From Thalassospira sp. MCCC 1A01148 (GTDB taxonomy: Bacteria > Pseudomonadota > Alphaproteobacteria > Rhodospirillales > Thalassospiraceae): a stretch of 64,000 nucleotides of DNA. Both the position numbers and the translations under genes were made by a program. Of the stretch, positions 33,516 to 43,150 are shown piece by piece. Within the stretch, counting starts at the first letter, position 1, and each line of letters starts with the position of its first letter. The stretch is from the NCBI RefSeq assembly GCF_001613795.1, contig NZ_LPVZ01000019.1, positions 62,001 to 126,000 of the forward strand. Direction: 5' to 3'. Below the pieces are notes generated by a model. That model was not told where the DNA came from. It did not search any database and saw only the letters and a list, made by a program, of their open reading frames with translations.

Positions 33516-34744
33516 TGCGTATCGGTACGGGTCTTCTTCTGGGTCTGCTGACCGGATTGCTCTGGGGCACGATTGCGGTTGCCCTCACCGGCATTTCCCT
33601 GACCCTGATCACCGGCCTTCCGGCAACGCCGATCATATCGGCAGGTGCGCTTGGCGGGGCGGTCAATGCCGCCATCATCATGCTGCGCGCGCCCGCGGAT
33701 CGCACACCGGGGCTTTACCTTGTCGCCTTTGCTGGCGTGATCGTCTCGATGATGCTGGTATCCTTTGGCGCACCGTTCAGTCTGGCCTTATCTGAAAGTT
33801 CGCTTATTCAGGCCTTCGGCGTCGGGTTGATTGCGCTTGCCGTGACCTTTGCCAACCGCGCAGTCCTGATCGACATTCAGTCGGGCATGCTCAAACGGTA
33901 TGCGATTGATCTGGTGATTGTGCGCACACTCAAGGGCTTTGGCTTTGTGTTCTTTAGCGTGATCGTCATCCTGCCCTTCTATGTGATGGTGATGACCAGC
34001 CTCAAGAACCAGCAGGATCTGTTCCTGAACCCGCTGGATCTGTCGATTGATCTGACACAGGGCGCTGCCAGCCTGTTTGACAGCTATGTCGAACTGTTCA
34101 CCAAGTTCAATTTTGGCCGCTTCCTTCTGATTTCGACCATCGTGTCGGTCTGCACCGTTGTGATCACACTCGCCTTTTCGATCCCCGGCGCCTATGCGGT
34201 TGCGCGTTTGAAATTCCCCGGACAAACGGTGCTTTCAAGCTCGATCCTGCTGATCTATCTGGTGCCGATGATCGTTCTGGTCATCCCGCTTTATGCCGTG
34301 TTCAGTCAGCTTGGCCTGCGCAATACGGTGGTTGGCCTTCTGATCGTCTATCCGGCCACCACGGTGCCCGTGGCCCTTTACATGCTTCAGGGCTATTTCC
34401 GTGGCCTTCCGGCCGAACTGGAAGAAGCCGGTTTGATGGATGGTTTGTCGCGCTTTGGCGTGATCTGGAAAATCACCCTGCCACTCGCCTTGCCGGCCCT
34501 GGCATCGGTGTCGCTTTATGTCTTCATGATCGCCTGGAACGAATTCCTGTTTGCCTTCATGTTCCTCGATGATCCCGACATCTTCACCCTGTCACGTGGC
34601 GTGGTGTCGCTCAATTCATCCGAAGTTCCGCGCCAACATCTGATGGCCGGTGCGGTGATCGCAACGGTTCCGATCCTTGTCATCTTCCTGTGGTTTGAAC
34701 GCTTCCTTGTTCAGGGCCTCACCGCCGGGAGCGTCAAGGGATGA
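33515..34744 (+). CDS. ABC sugar/osmolyte permease (MalG/UgpE type) with an N-terminal membrane extension
   Basis: A 409-residue permease; UgpE/MalG proteins are usually about 270-300. The canonical protein begins near residue 135 (RTLKGFGFVFFSVIVILPFY), and the EAA loop is LEEAGLMDGLSRFGVIWKIT. The first 130 residues add about four hydrophobic segments (about 5-30, 38-56, 67-88 and 98-114). I do not recognise them as a known domain. The TAATG overlap with the previous gene and its GGAGG fix the start, so the extension is part of the protein. The stop overlaps the hydrolase start (ATGA). Confidence 0.88.
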   Translation: MRIGTGLLLGLLTGLLWGTIAVALTGISLTLITGLPATPIISAGALGGAVNAAIIMLRAPADRTPGLYLVAFAGVIVSMMLVSFGAPFSLALSESSLIQAFGVGLIALAVTFANRAVLIDIQSGMLKRYAIDLVIVRTLKGFGFVFFSVIVILPFYVMVMTSLKNQQDLFLNPLDLSIDLTQGAASLFDSYVELFTKFNFGRFLLISTIVSVCTVVITLAFSIPGAYAVARLKFPGQTVLSSSILLIYLVPMIVLVIPLYAVFSQLGLRNTVVGLLIVYPATTVPVALYMLQGYFRGLPAELEEAGLMDGLSRFGVIWKITLPLALPALASVSLYVFMIAWNEFLFAFMFLDDPDIFTLSRGVVSLNSSEVPRQHLMAGAVIATVPILVIFLWFERFLVQGLTAGSVKG

Positions 34745-36132
34745 GCCAAATGAGCCAGGCAAGCCTTTCACTCGACCAGCTTACGGGTACTAACAGACGT
34801 GCGGCCGACATCCTGCTTGGCAATGATCGCGGCGGCTATACCGTGCCAAGTGCCAAGCTCTATCCGTTCCAGTGGAACTGGGATAGTGCGCTGGTTGCCC
34901 TTGGCTTTTCCGTATTTGATCCCGATCGTGCCTGGCAGGAAATCGAAAGCCTGCTTTCCGCGCAATGGGACAACGGCATGGTGCCGCACATCATTTTCTG
35001 GAAAGAGGAAAAAAGCTACTTCCCCGGACCGGAACAGTGGGGCACGACCGACATCGCCAAAAGCCCGCCAACATCGGGCATTACCCAGCCGCCCGTTGCC
35101 GCAACCGTGATCGAACGGCTTCTGGCCGAAGACATTGCTGCCCATCGCGACCGGGCGGAAAAGCTTCTGCCCAAACTTGATCGCTGGCATCAATGGTTCC
35201 TTGATGCCCGCGACCCGGATGGGCGCGGTGTGGTTGCGATCATGCATCCGTGGGAAAGTGGCCGCGATAATCTGCCCGACTGGGATCGCCCCTTATCCTT
35301 TATCGATACCACAGGGGTTGGCACCTATCACCGCCGCGACACCGATATCGTCAATCAGGACGAACGTCCGAAAAACGACGACTATGATCACTACATGGCG
35401 CTGGTCAGGTTTGGTCGTGATTGCAATTGGGATACAGAAATCATTGCCCGCGATTGCCCGTTCTGGGTGGCCGAACCGGGCATGAATGCCATATTGCGCC
35501 GGGCCGAACGCGACCTGATCAATATGGCAACGCTTCTGGGGCAGGATGATATCGCCGCCCGCGCCAAAGCCCGCCTTGCCCGTCTCGATGCCGGGTTTGA
35601 ACAGCTTTGGTCTGAGACAGTTGGTGGCTATGTCACGCTTGATTTGCGCCGTGATGAACACGCCACCGGCCTGACATCAGGAAGCTGGCTTGCCCTGTTC
35701 GCTGGCGCGGTCGAACCGGCCCGTGCGGGCAAGATGGCCGCAACGCTTTCACATTGGCTTTCGCAGGTCGAACACAGCGTTCCAAGCTTTGATCCCGGCC
35801 ACGAACTGTTTGATTCCATTCGCTATTGGCGCGGTCCGGTCTGGGCCATGATCAACTGGATGATCGCAACCGGCTTGTCTGAGCATGGCGAGACCGACCT
35901 TGCTGATCGCATCCGGCGTGACACGCAGTCCCTTATCGAACTTTCGGAATTTCGTGAATATTTCTGCCCGGTGACCGGTCGTGGCGGCGGGGGCACCGAC
36001 TTTTCGTGGACGGCATCCATGTCGCTTTATTGGGCGGCCCGTCCCGAAGCCTTGCCAACCGCATCACGCCTGTCCCCATCGACCGCACCATCAGCCTCAC
36101 CAACCGGCACCGCAGATCAGGAGAACACATAA
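34741..36132 (+). CDS. Glycoside hydrolase, GH63/MgH-type (alpha/alpha-barrel), probably for a glycosylated osmolyte
   Basis: A 463-residue (alpha/alpha)6-barrel hydrolase. [16 protein letters not shown] (about 41-56), [14 protein letters not shown] (169-182) and [20 protein letters not shown] (404-423) match the family of mannosylglycerate and glucosylglycerate hydrolases. Asp176 and Glu406 are the likely acid and base. No signal peptide is seen, so it acts in the cytoplasm on imported substrate. It is embedded between permease and ATPase genes, overlapping the former by 4 bp. The low-complexity Ser/Pro/Thr tail (about 435-463) is not part of the barrel. A trehalase-like activity is the main alternative. 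Confidence 0.8.
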   Translation: MSQMSQASLSLDQLTGTNRRAADILLGNDRGGYTVPSAKLYPFQWNWDSALVALGFSVFDPDRAWQEIESLLSAQWDNGMVPHIIFWKEEKSYFPGPEQWGTTDIAKSPPTSGITQPPVAATVIERLLAEDIAAHRDRAEKLLPKLDRWHQWFLDARDPDGRGVVAIMHPWESGRDNLPDWDRPLSFIDTTGVGTYHRRDTDIVNQDERPKNDDYDHYMALVRFGRDCNWDTEIIARDCPFWVAEPGMNAILRRAERDLINMATLLGQDDIAARAKARLARLDAGFEQLWSETVGGYVTLDLRRDEHATGLTSGSWLALFAGAVEPARAGKMAATLSHWLSQVEHSVPSFDPGHELFDSIRYWRGPVWAMINWMIATGLSEHGETDLADRIRRDTQSLIELSEFREYFCPVTGRGGGGTDFSWTASMSLYWAARPEALPTASRLSPSTAPSASPTGTADQENT

Positions 36133-36133
36133 A

Positions 36134-37198
<1,065 letters not shown>

Positions 37199-37199
37199 C

Positions 37200-37237
37200 A
37201 AAACGCGCATGCCGGATTTCCGATCCGGGCGCGTTTT
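37200..37237 (+). terminator. Terminator of the osmolyte ABC operon
   Basis: AAAACGCGC and GCGCGTTTT flank an inner CCGGA/TCCGG stem, 2 bp after the stop codon. The stem ends in TTTT and is followed by AAATCC. Confidence 0.85.
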
Positions 37238-37330
37238 AAATCCTCATACAATTAAAATGACGGCAAATATGGGTGTCGCGTCGGGCGGGCGCTTGCGGTC
37301 TGATCTTTAACTTATTTTGAATAATGGGCT

Positions 37331-37367
37331 GCATTCTTCAATTTAATTGAAGAATGCACCCCCCCCC
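37331..37367. terminator. AT-rich hairpin followed by a C9 tract
   Basis: GCATTCTTCAA, loop TTTAA, TTGAAGAATGC is a perfect 11-bp stem, followed by A, nine C and five T before the AsnC gene end. It may terminate the leftward AsnC gene or act as a second terminator for the rightward operon. The C9 homopolymer is unusual here. Confidence 0.5.
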
Positions 37368-37375
37368 TTTTTGCG

Positions 37376-37813
37376 CTATTTCAGCGAGCCCAGAACCGCC
37401 AGACTTTCATAGCGTTTGATATAGGGTTCATGAAACACCCGGTCGACAAAGGCGCTGTATTCTTCCATGTCGCTGACCTGAATACGCAGCACAAAATCAT
37501 GCGCCCCGGTCACATGATGACACTGCACAACTTCAGGCATTCTGCCGAATTCCTCGCGCATCAGCATGTAACGATCCGGTCGGTCGCGCTCCATGGTCAG
37601 AAGCACGATCACCATCATCTTCTTGCCAAATACCTTGGGCGATACGATCGCGACATCGCGTTCAATCACCCCGGTTTCACGCAGGCGCTGCACCCGGCGC
37701 AAACAGGCCGCCGATGAAAGGCCAACTTTCGCGGACAGCTCATTACCTGTTAACCGACTGTTTTCCTGCAATAATTCCAGCAGGCGATAGTCAAATTTAT
37801 CGAGTTCCGCCAA
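37376..37813 (-). CDS. Lrp/AsnC-family transcriptional regulator
   Basis: A 145-residue Lrp/AsnC regulator: N-terminal helix-turn-helix (LQENSRLTGNELSAKVGLSS, about 14-33) and a RAM sensor domain (AHDFVLRIQVSDMEEYSAFV). The first codon is a TTG: an in-frame TGA lies just upstream, and family members begin at this point (MAELDKFDYRLLE). No good ribosome binding site is seen. It stands alone between the osmolyte operon and a DUF1127 gene, so its target is unknown. Confidence 0.85.
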   Translation of the reverse strand: MAELDKFDYRLLELLQENSRLTGNELSAKVGLSSAACLRRVQRLRETGVIERDVAIVSPKVFGKKMMVIVLLTMERDRPDRYMLMREEFGRMPEVVQCHHVTGAHDFVLRIQVSDMEEYSAFVDRVFHEPYIKRYESLAVLGSLK

Positions 37814-38025
37814 GGTTCAATATACCAAACGACGCTGTAACATCCTTCGGATAAACATGACCGAAGCCGACAGCGAAAGAAAATCGTTTTTGCCAGATCT
37901 TTGCGAAAATGTCGCACAGATTTGCGAACTTTGCGCACTGTTTCACATAAACGAGGCGTAGATTGTTTGCGGGTTCGAAGGAAACTTTGACCCCTTATTA
38001 GCAAACAAACTCATGAGCCAGCATC

Positions 38026-38259
38026 ATGCCAGCACAGTTTACAAATGGATCCCTCGCCGCCACCACCAATGTCGCGCCGGTATCAGGCGTAACCATCTGG
38101 CGCTGGCTCGTTCTTTTTTCGCGCAAATGGGCGCTGGCCTACAAGGTCGCCCGTGATGCGGAAATGCTTCGCAATGCCCCGCGCGAAGTGCTTGAAGACA
38201 TCGGCATTGACCGCAAAGACGTCGCATTCGTCTGCGAACACGGCCACCTGCCGAGATAA
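38026..38259 (+). CDS. DUF1127 (YjiS-like) small protein
   Basis: A 77-residue protein whose C-terminal half (RDAEMLRNAPREVLEDIGID, about 44-63) is the DUF1127 motif: an arginine-rich helix followed by LxDIGI. Small DUF1127 proteins in alphaproteobacteria have been linked to RNA turnover and to phosphate or carbon control; the role of this one is not known. It is monocistronic, with a strong terminator 41 bp downstream. The 212-bp upstream gap is a divergent promoter region with the AsnC gene. Confidence 0.8.
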   Translation: MPAQFTNGSLAATTNVAPVSGVTIWRWLVLFSRKWALAYKVARDAEMLRNAPREVLEDIGIDRKDVAFVCEHGHLPR

Positions 38260-38299
38260 GCCCAATTCCCCCAACGCAGGTATCCCACCCTGTGCACAA

Positions 38300-38339
38300 A
38301 AAAAGCCTGTCGGTGCCTTACTGCACGGACAGGCTTTTT
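38300..38339. terminator. Bidirectional terminator
   Basis: AAAAAGCCTGTC and GACAGGCTTTTT form the outer stem, with an inner GTGC/GCAC. It lies between the rightward DUF1127 gene and the leftward amidohydrolase gene and has T-runs on both strands. Confidence 0.9.
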
Positions 38340-38361
38340 GCGTTCCAGAACGCTGTGGTTT

Positions 38362-39600
38362 TCATGCGGGTTTAAACAGGCGGGCTGCCGGATGCTCGAA
38401 CGTTACGCGCCCTTCTTTCATGCCCCAGATCGGGCGGCTGATTTCCGAAACCACTTGCGCGCGGCTTTGGGCGGGCAGGACGATGAAGCTTGCCGCTTCG
38501 CCAACCGCGATCTTGCTGGATCGGCCGAGAAGTTTGGCCGGGGCGTCGGACACCATGGCAAAGCAGTTTTCAAGTTCGGCCTCGGTCGCAAGCTGACTGA
38601 CATTGGCATACAGGTTGGCCATGCGCGACAGCGAACAATCACCATAAGGCGTAAACGGGTTCAGCACATTGTTGGTCGCAATCGTGCAACACACACCATG
38701 GGCGGCAAGCTTGTGCGCCGGGGCAACGCCGCACGGTACGGAGTGATCATGATCGCGCCCGGTCAGGAAAAGGTCGGTTGCGGGCAACACGGTCAGGCCG
38801 ATCCCGGCATCGCGCATGATGGCAATCGTGTCTTCAAGTTCGGGTTTGGGCAGCACCGACAATTTGGTCACATGCCCGATCATCACCCGCCCCTGCCAGC
38901 CAAAGGCGATGGATTGTTTTGCCACTTCATCCAAATGCCGCCAGCTGGCATCCAGATCAAAATCAAGATGGAAATCCAGATCGACATCATAGTCGCGCGC
39001 CATTTCAAACAGACGCAGGATCTGGCCATGTGGATCGGTATCCATATAGGGACAACCGCCCAGCAAATCGGCACCACTATCCAATGCCTGGCGCAACAGT
39101 TCCTCGGTCCCGGGATAGTTAAACAGGCCTTCCTGGGGGAAAACGCAAATTTCGATATCCATTGCCCAGGCAAAATCAGCCTTAAGCCGCTTGATGGCGT
39201 TAAAGCCCGCCAAGCCGATGCCCGGATCGATTTCGACATGGGTGCGCACCGCATTGGTGCCCTCGGTAATTGCCTTTTCAATCACGCGGGCACCGCGGGC
39301 GTAAATGTCATCCTTGGTAAAGCCGCTTTTGGCGTTGGCGACGGCACTGATCGCGCCCTGAAGCGTGCCGGTTTCGTTTTTGGCACGGTCAAGAATGCAG
39401 GCCTTATCAAGGTGGATGTGGCTTTCCACAAAGCCGCAACTGATCAGTTGGCCCGCTGCATCAAAGCTTGGCGCATCAAAACTTGGTCCATCGCCGGTAA
39501 TCGACTGGGCAATTTCAACAATTTTTCCATCCGCCACGGCAAGATCGACAAGCGCATTCTCACCATTCAGGCAGGCGTTCCTCACCAGATAGTCAAGCAT
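38362..39600 (-). CDS. Amidohydrolase, cytosine deaminase-like family
   Basis: A 412-residue amidohydrolase of the CodA-like family. HIHLDKA (the HxH metal motif) is near residue 60, THVEIDPG carries a further conserved Glu, and the C-terminal motif is ATNNVLNPFTPYGDC. In E. coli cytosine deaminase the matching region is HDDVFDPW, with the catalytic Asp in DD; here the pair is NN. So the enzyme may not be a cytosine deaminase, or may use another residue. The ATG overlaps the end of the transporter fusion gene by 8 bp, so the substrate is probably what that transporter brings in. A longer start at 39678 lies inside the fusion gene and is rejected. Confidence 0.82.
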   Translation of the reverse strand: MLDYLVRNACLNGENALVDLAVADGKIVEIAQSITGDGPSFDAPSFDAAGQLISCGFVESHIHLDKACILDRAKNETGTLQGAISAVANAKSGFTKDDIYARGARVIEKAITEGTNAVRTHVEIDPGIGLAGFNAIKRLKADFAWAMDIEICVFPQEGLFNYPGTEELLRQALDSGADLLGGCPYMDTDPHGQILRLFEMARDYDVDLDFHLDFDLDASWRHLDEVAKQSIAFGWQGRVMIGHVTKLSVLPKPELEDTIAIMRDAGIGLTVLPATDLFLTGRDHDHSVPCGVAPAHKLAAHGVCCTIATNNVLNPFTPYGDCSLSRMANLYANVSQLATEAELENCFAMVSDAPAKLLGRSSKIAVGEAASFIVLPAQSRAQVVSEISRPIWGMKEGRVTFEHPAARLFKPA

Positions 39601-42172
39601 TCTCGTGTGCTCCCAGTTCCGGGTTTTTATCGTTGGGGGCTTTATCGCCCTGTTCGGCACCACCCAAATAGGCGGCAATCAGGCGTTCATCTTCTCTCAG
39701 ATCGGATGCCTTGCCTTTGGCAACCACCTGCCCCTGTTCAAGGACATAGGCATAATCAGCGACCGAAAGCGCCATGGTCGCCATCTGATCGACCAGAAGG
39801 ATGGTGACCCCTTCGTCGCGCAATTCGCCGAGAATGGCATAGAGTTCCTCGACCATGGCAGGCGCCAGACCAAGCGATGGCTCATCAAGCAACAGCGCCT
39901 TTGGCTTGGCGACCAGTCCACGGGCAATTGCCATCATTTGCTGTTCGCCCCCGGACAAAAGACCAGCCGGGCTGTTGATGCGATCGCGCAGACGCGGGAA
40001 GCGATTCAGGATGGCTTCAAGTTCATCCGAACTGACAGGTTTGGGTTGCTTATAGGCCCCCAGTTCGATGTTTTCGCGCACAGTCAGTTCCGGGAAGACC
40101 TGACGGCCTTCGGGCACCAGAACCAAGCCCTGTTCAACGATCTGATGCGGGGCAAGATCATGGATATATTCGTTGTTGAGAACGATCTTGCCATCCACGG
40201 GGCGCAGCAACCCGGCCAGTGCGGTCAGGAAGGTCGACTTGCCTGCACCGTTTGCCCCCAGAAGCGCAACCATTTCGCCCTGACGGACCTTGAGGTCCAC
40301 GGAATGCAGAACCGGTGCGGCGCCATAGCCAGCCGTCAAGCGCAGGGTTTCGATCACCGGAGAGTCCCCGGCCTCAAACGGGATCGGGCGCGGGCGGGCC
40401 TTCATTTCGCCGTCACCAAGATAGGCGGCGATAACCTGCTGGTCGTTTTGAACCGCCTGCGGGGTGTCAAAGATAATCGGTGTTCCGGCATCCACGGCCA
40501 AAATCTGATCGGAAATGCCCATGACCATTTCCATGTCATGTTCGACCAGCACCACGGTAATTCCGGCATCGGCCAGTTGACGCAGCAATTTCGCCAGCGA
40601 CACCTTGTCAGCATGCATCAGGCCAGCGGCCGGTTCATCCAGCAACAAGACCCCGGGTCTGGTCGCCAGCGACCGCGCAATTTCAACCAGCCTGCGATCA
40701 ACATGCGGCAGGTCACCGGCACGGGCATCGATATCGCCATGATAGCCACAAAAGGCCAGAAGCCCGGCGGCATGGTTGCGGTTGCTATCCGATGCAATCG
40801 CGCTGAAAGGCTTGCCAAAGCGACCGACCGGAAGACCGGCAATGACATTGTCGATCACCGACATGTTTTCAAACAGACGGGTCGCCTGATAGGTGCGCGC
40901 AATGCCATTCCGCGCAGCAAAATCGGTTGGCTTGCCTGCGATGTCCTGATCCCCGATGCGCACGGTTCCTTCGGTCGGTTTGTAGAACCCGCTGATGATG
41001 TTCAAAAGCGTGGTTTTACCAGCCCCGTTCGGACCAATGATGGATGTGACATCGCCCGGCTTGGCGGTGAAGGAAACGGCATTGACCGCCTTCACCCCGC
41101 CAAAGGCGATGGACAGGTTTTCAACCACCAGACCGTCTGATTTGGCGTAATCCTTAAGGCCTGCCTCGATCTCGTGCGCCGGGGTGGCGGTGACACCGCG
41201 CTTGGTCAGCGGAATGAACCGTTCGATCACGCCGACAATCCCGCGCGGGGCAATCAGCAAAACGACAATCAAAAGTCCGCCAAAAATCAGCAGGCGATAT
41301 TCGGCAAAATCGGCCAGAAGTTCGGGCAACAACACCGAAACCGATGCGCCGACCAGTGGCCCCAGAACCGTGCCCGCACCACCCAGAATGACGGCAAACA
41401 AATACAGGATCGACTGGCTGAGCGGGAAGTTTGACGGTGCGATAAACATCATAAGCGGTGCAAACAACGCCCCGGCAAGACCGGCCATGGCAGCGGCAAT
41501 GGCAAAGCCCGATGCCTTGACGGCAAAGGCGTTATAACCAAGCGAACTTGCGGCGATTTCGGCATCGCGCATGCTGGTCATTGCCATGCCCCAGCCACTT
41601 GTCGCCAGACGACGGAAGGCAAAAAGCGCAACCCCGGCCAGAACAACACACAGCATCACAAGATCGCGTTCGCTAAACATATAGCCAAACAGTTCGGGCA
41701 TCGGGAAACCCATCAGGCCGTTTTGCCCGCCGGTCAGTGCGCGCCATTCAATCGCGCCATGTTCGACAATAAAGGCAAAGGCAATCGTCACCATGGCAAG
41801 GAACGGCCCGGCCATGCGCACAGCCGAAAGTGCCAAAACACAGCCCGCCAACCCGGCAATCACGGTCGATGCAATCAGCGCCATCCAGAAATTAAGCCCG
41901 GCCAGCGTCAGAATGGCGCTGGCATAGGCCCCGATGGCAAAGAACCCGACCTGCCCCAGCGACACCAACCCGGTCAGGCCATATAAAACGTTCAGCCCCA
42001 CACACAAAACGGTGGTGATGGCGACAAGGCCGATGACGAACTGGGTATAGCCGCCCGTGATCGTGACACCGATCAAACCGGCAATGATGGCGGCCAGGAT
42101 GGTGGCATCAAGGGCGATGGATTTATTGAGTTTGGGCATCGGATTTTTGAATTTGATTTCGCGTTTCATCAT
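39593..42172 (-). CDS. Fused HAAT transporter protein: LivM permease + LivG ATPase + LivF ATPase
   Basis: An 859-residue protein joining three subunits that are normally separate. Residues about 20-325 are a LivM-type permease (LTGLVSLGQVGFFAIGAYAS). A LivG-type ATPase follows, with Walker A GPNGAGKT at 380-387 and Walker B LLLDEP at 509-514. A LivF-type ATPase ends the protein, with Walker A GANGAGKS at 639-646, signature LLSGGEQQ at 738-745 and a second LLLDEP at 760-765. In the first ATPase the signature position reads LPHVDRRLVEIA in place of LSxGxxR, so one composite ATP site may be degenerate. The start overlaps the livH stop as TGATG. It imports an amino acid or amide-like solute. Confidence 0.92.
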   Translation of the reverse strand: MMKREIKFKNPMPKLNKSIALDATILAAIIAGLIGVTITGGYTQFVIGLVAITTVLCVGLNVLYGLTGLVSLGQVGFFAIGAYASAILTLAGLNFWMALIASTVIAGLAGCVLALSAVRMAGPFLAMVTIAFAFIVEHGAIEWRALTGGQNGLMGFPMPELFGYMFSERDLVMLCVVLAGVALFAFRRLATSGWGMAMTSMRDAEIAASSLGYNAFAVKASGFAIAAAMAGLAGALFAPLMMFIAPSNFPLSQSILYLFAVILGGAGTVLGPLVGASVSVLLPELLADFAEYRLLIFGGLLIVVLLIAPRGIVGVIERFIPLTKRGVTATPAHEIEAGLKDYAKSDGLVVENLSIAFGGVKAVNAVSFTAKPGDVTSIIGPNGAGKTTLLNIISGFYKPTEGTVRIGDQDIAGKPTDFAARNGIARTYQATRLFENMSVIDNVIAGLPVGRFGKPFSAIASDSNRNHAAGLLAFCGYHGDIDARAGDLPHVDRRLVEIARSLATRPGVLLLDEPAAGLMHADKVSLAKLLRQLADAGITVVLVEHDMEMVMGISDQILAVDAGTPIIFDTPQAVQNDQQVIAAYLGDGEMKARPRPIPFEAGDSPVIETLRLTAGYGAAPVLHSVDLKVRQGEMVALLGANGAGKSTFLTALAGLLRPVDGKIVLNNEYIHDLAPHQIVEQGLVLVPEGRQVFPELTVRENIELGAYKQPKPVSSDELEAILNRFPRLRDRINSPAGLLSGGEQQMMAIARGLVAKPKALLLDEPSLGLAPAMVEELYAILGELRDEGVTILLVDQMATMALSVADYAYVLEQGQVVAKGKASDLREDERLIAAYLGGAEQGDKAPNDKNPELGAHENA

Positions 42173-43047
42173 CAGACCTTCTTGATCGCAGCACGGCCAA
42201 ACAGGCCGCTTGGTTTGACGGTCAGAACCGCGATCACAAGCGCGAAGACGACGATGAAGGTGTAGGACGATCCGAGATAGGTGGTCACACCGGCCTCAAC
42301 CAGGCCATAGATAAAGCCAGCCAACATCACGCTATAGGCCGATGTCATGCCGCCCAGAATGGCAACCGCAAAGGCCTTGAGGCCAAAAAGCGTACCCATA
42401 TCCGAATGCACCGAAAACAGCGGCGCAATCAGAAGCCCGGCACAGCCGGCCAGCATCGATGAAATGGCGAAGGATCCGGTCACCATCAGGGTGGTGTTGA
42501 TCCCCATCAGCTTGGCGGCCTGAAGGTTCTGCACGACGGCCAAAAGGGCCCGGCCCTGACGGGTATGACGGAACAGGGCATGCAGTGCGAGTGCCACACC
42601 AATGGCCGCGACCGGGATCAGGATCTGTTGCGGGTAAACGCCGGTGCCAAACACGTTCCAGCTTTCACCGACAAGGGCCGATGGCAGGGTGCGCGGTTCG
42701 TTGCCAAAGGTGAACAGAACCGCGTTATCAAGCAAAATACCGCCCGCGACAGTCGCCATCAGCCAGGCTTCGGAATTGCGAATGGCAAACGGACGAACAA
42801 GGAAAAATTCGACCATGATACCGGCAAGCCCGCAGCACAAAATGGCCAGCGGATAGCCGACAATGACCGGAAAACCGTATCGTTCGCAGAACACAAAGCC
42901 CAGAACAGCGCCCAGCATCACCATCGATCCTTGCGCAAAATTGACCTTGGAGGACACCGAATAGGTGATCTGGAAACCAAGTGCGATCAGCCCGTACATA
43001 CTGCCCAGACCGATCCCGGTTATCAGAGCTGCGATTAAAAGTGTCAT
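42172..43047 (-). CDS. HAAT transporter permease LivH-type
   Basis: A 291-residue permease with about eight helices and the LivH segments GSMYGLIALGFQITYSVS and KVNFAQGSMVMLGAVLG. The start at 43047 has AGGCGG upstream; an in-frame ATG at 43074 is possible. The stop shares a base with the start of the LivM-G-F fusion gene, so the two permease halves are probably made in equal amounts. It lies 103 bp after the binding-protein gene, with a hairpin between. Confidence 0.9.
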   Translation of the reverse strand: MTLLIAALITGIGLGSMYGLIALGFQITYSVSSKVNFAQGSMVMLGAVLGFVFCERYGFPVIVGYPLAILCCGLAGIMVEFFLVRPFAIRNSEAWLMATVAGGILLDNAVLFTFGNEPRTLPSALVGESWNVFGTGVYPQQILIPVAAIGVALALHALFRHTRQGRALLAVVQNLQAAKLMGINTTLMVTGSFAISSMLAGCAGLLIAPLFSVHSDMGTLFGLKAFAVAILGGMTSAYSVMLAGFIYGLVEAGVTTYLGSSYTFIVVFALVIAVLTVKPSGLFGRAAIKKV

Positions 43048-43103
43048 TGCCAGCCGCCTGCCTATGCCGTGCACATGAGTGCATCATTTAAAATGGATAA
43101 ATC

Positions 43104-43138
43104 CCCGAATGGCGCGCATTGGGTACACGCCATTCGGG
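43104..43138 (-). promoter_or_regulatory. Intercistronic hairpin after binding-protein gene
   Basis: CCCGAATGGCG and CGCCATTCGGG form a perfect 11-bp stem with a 13-base loop, 12 bp past the binding-protein stop. No T-run follows on the transcribed strand. Confidence 0.75.
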
Positions 43139-43150
43139 TTAGTAAATCGC

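Noticed and set aside
39605-41140. 511-codon plus-strand frame opposite the LivM-G-F fusion
   Set aside because: It is the antisense of two conserved ATPase domains; no independent coding features.
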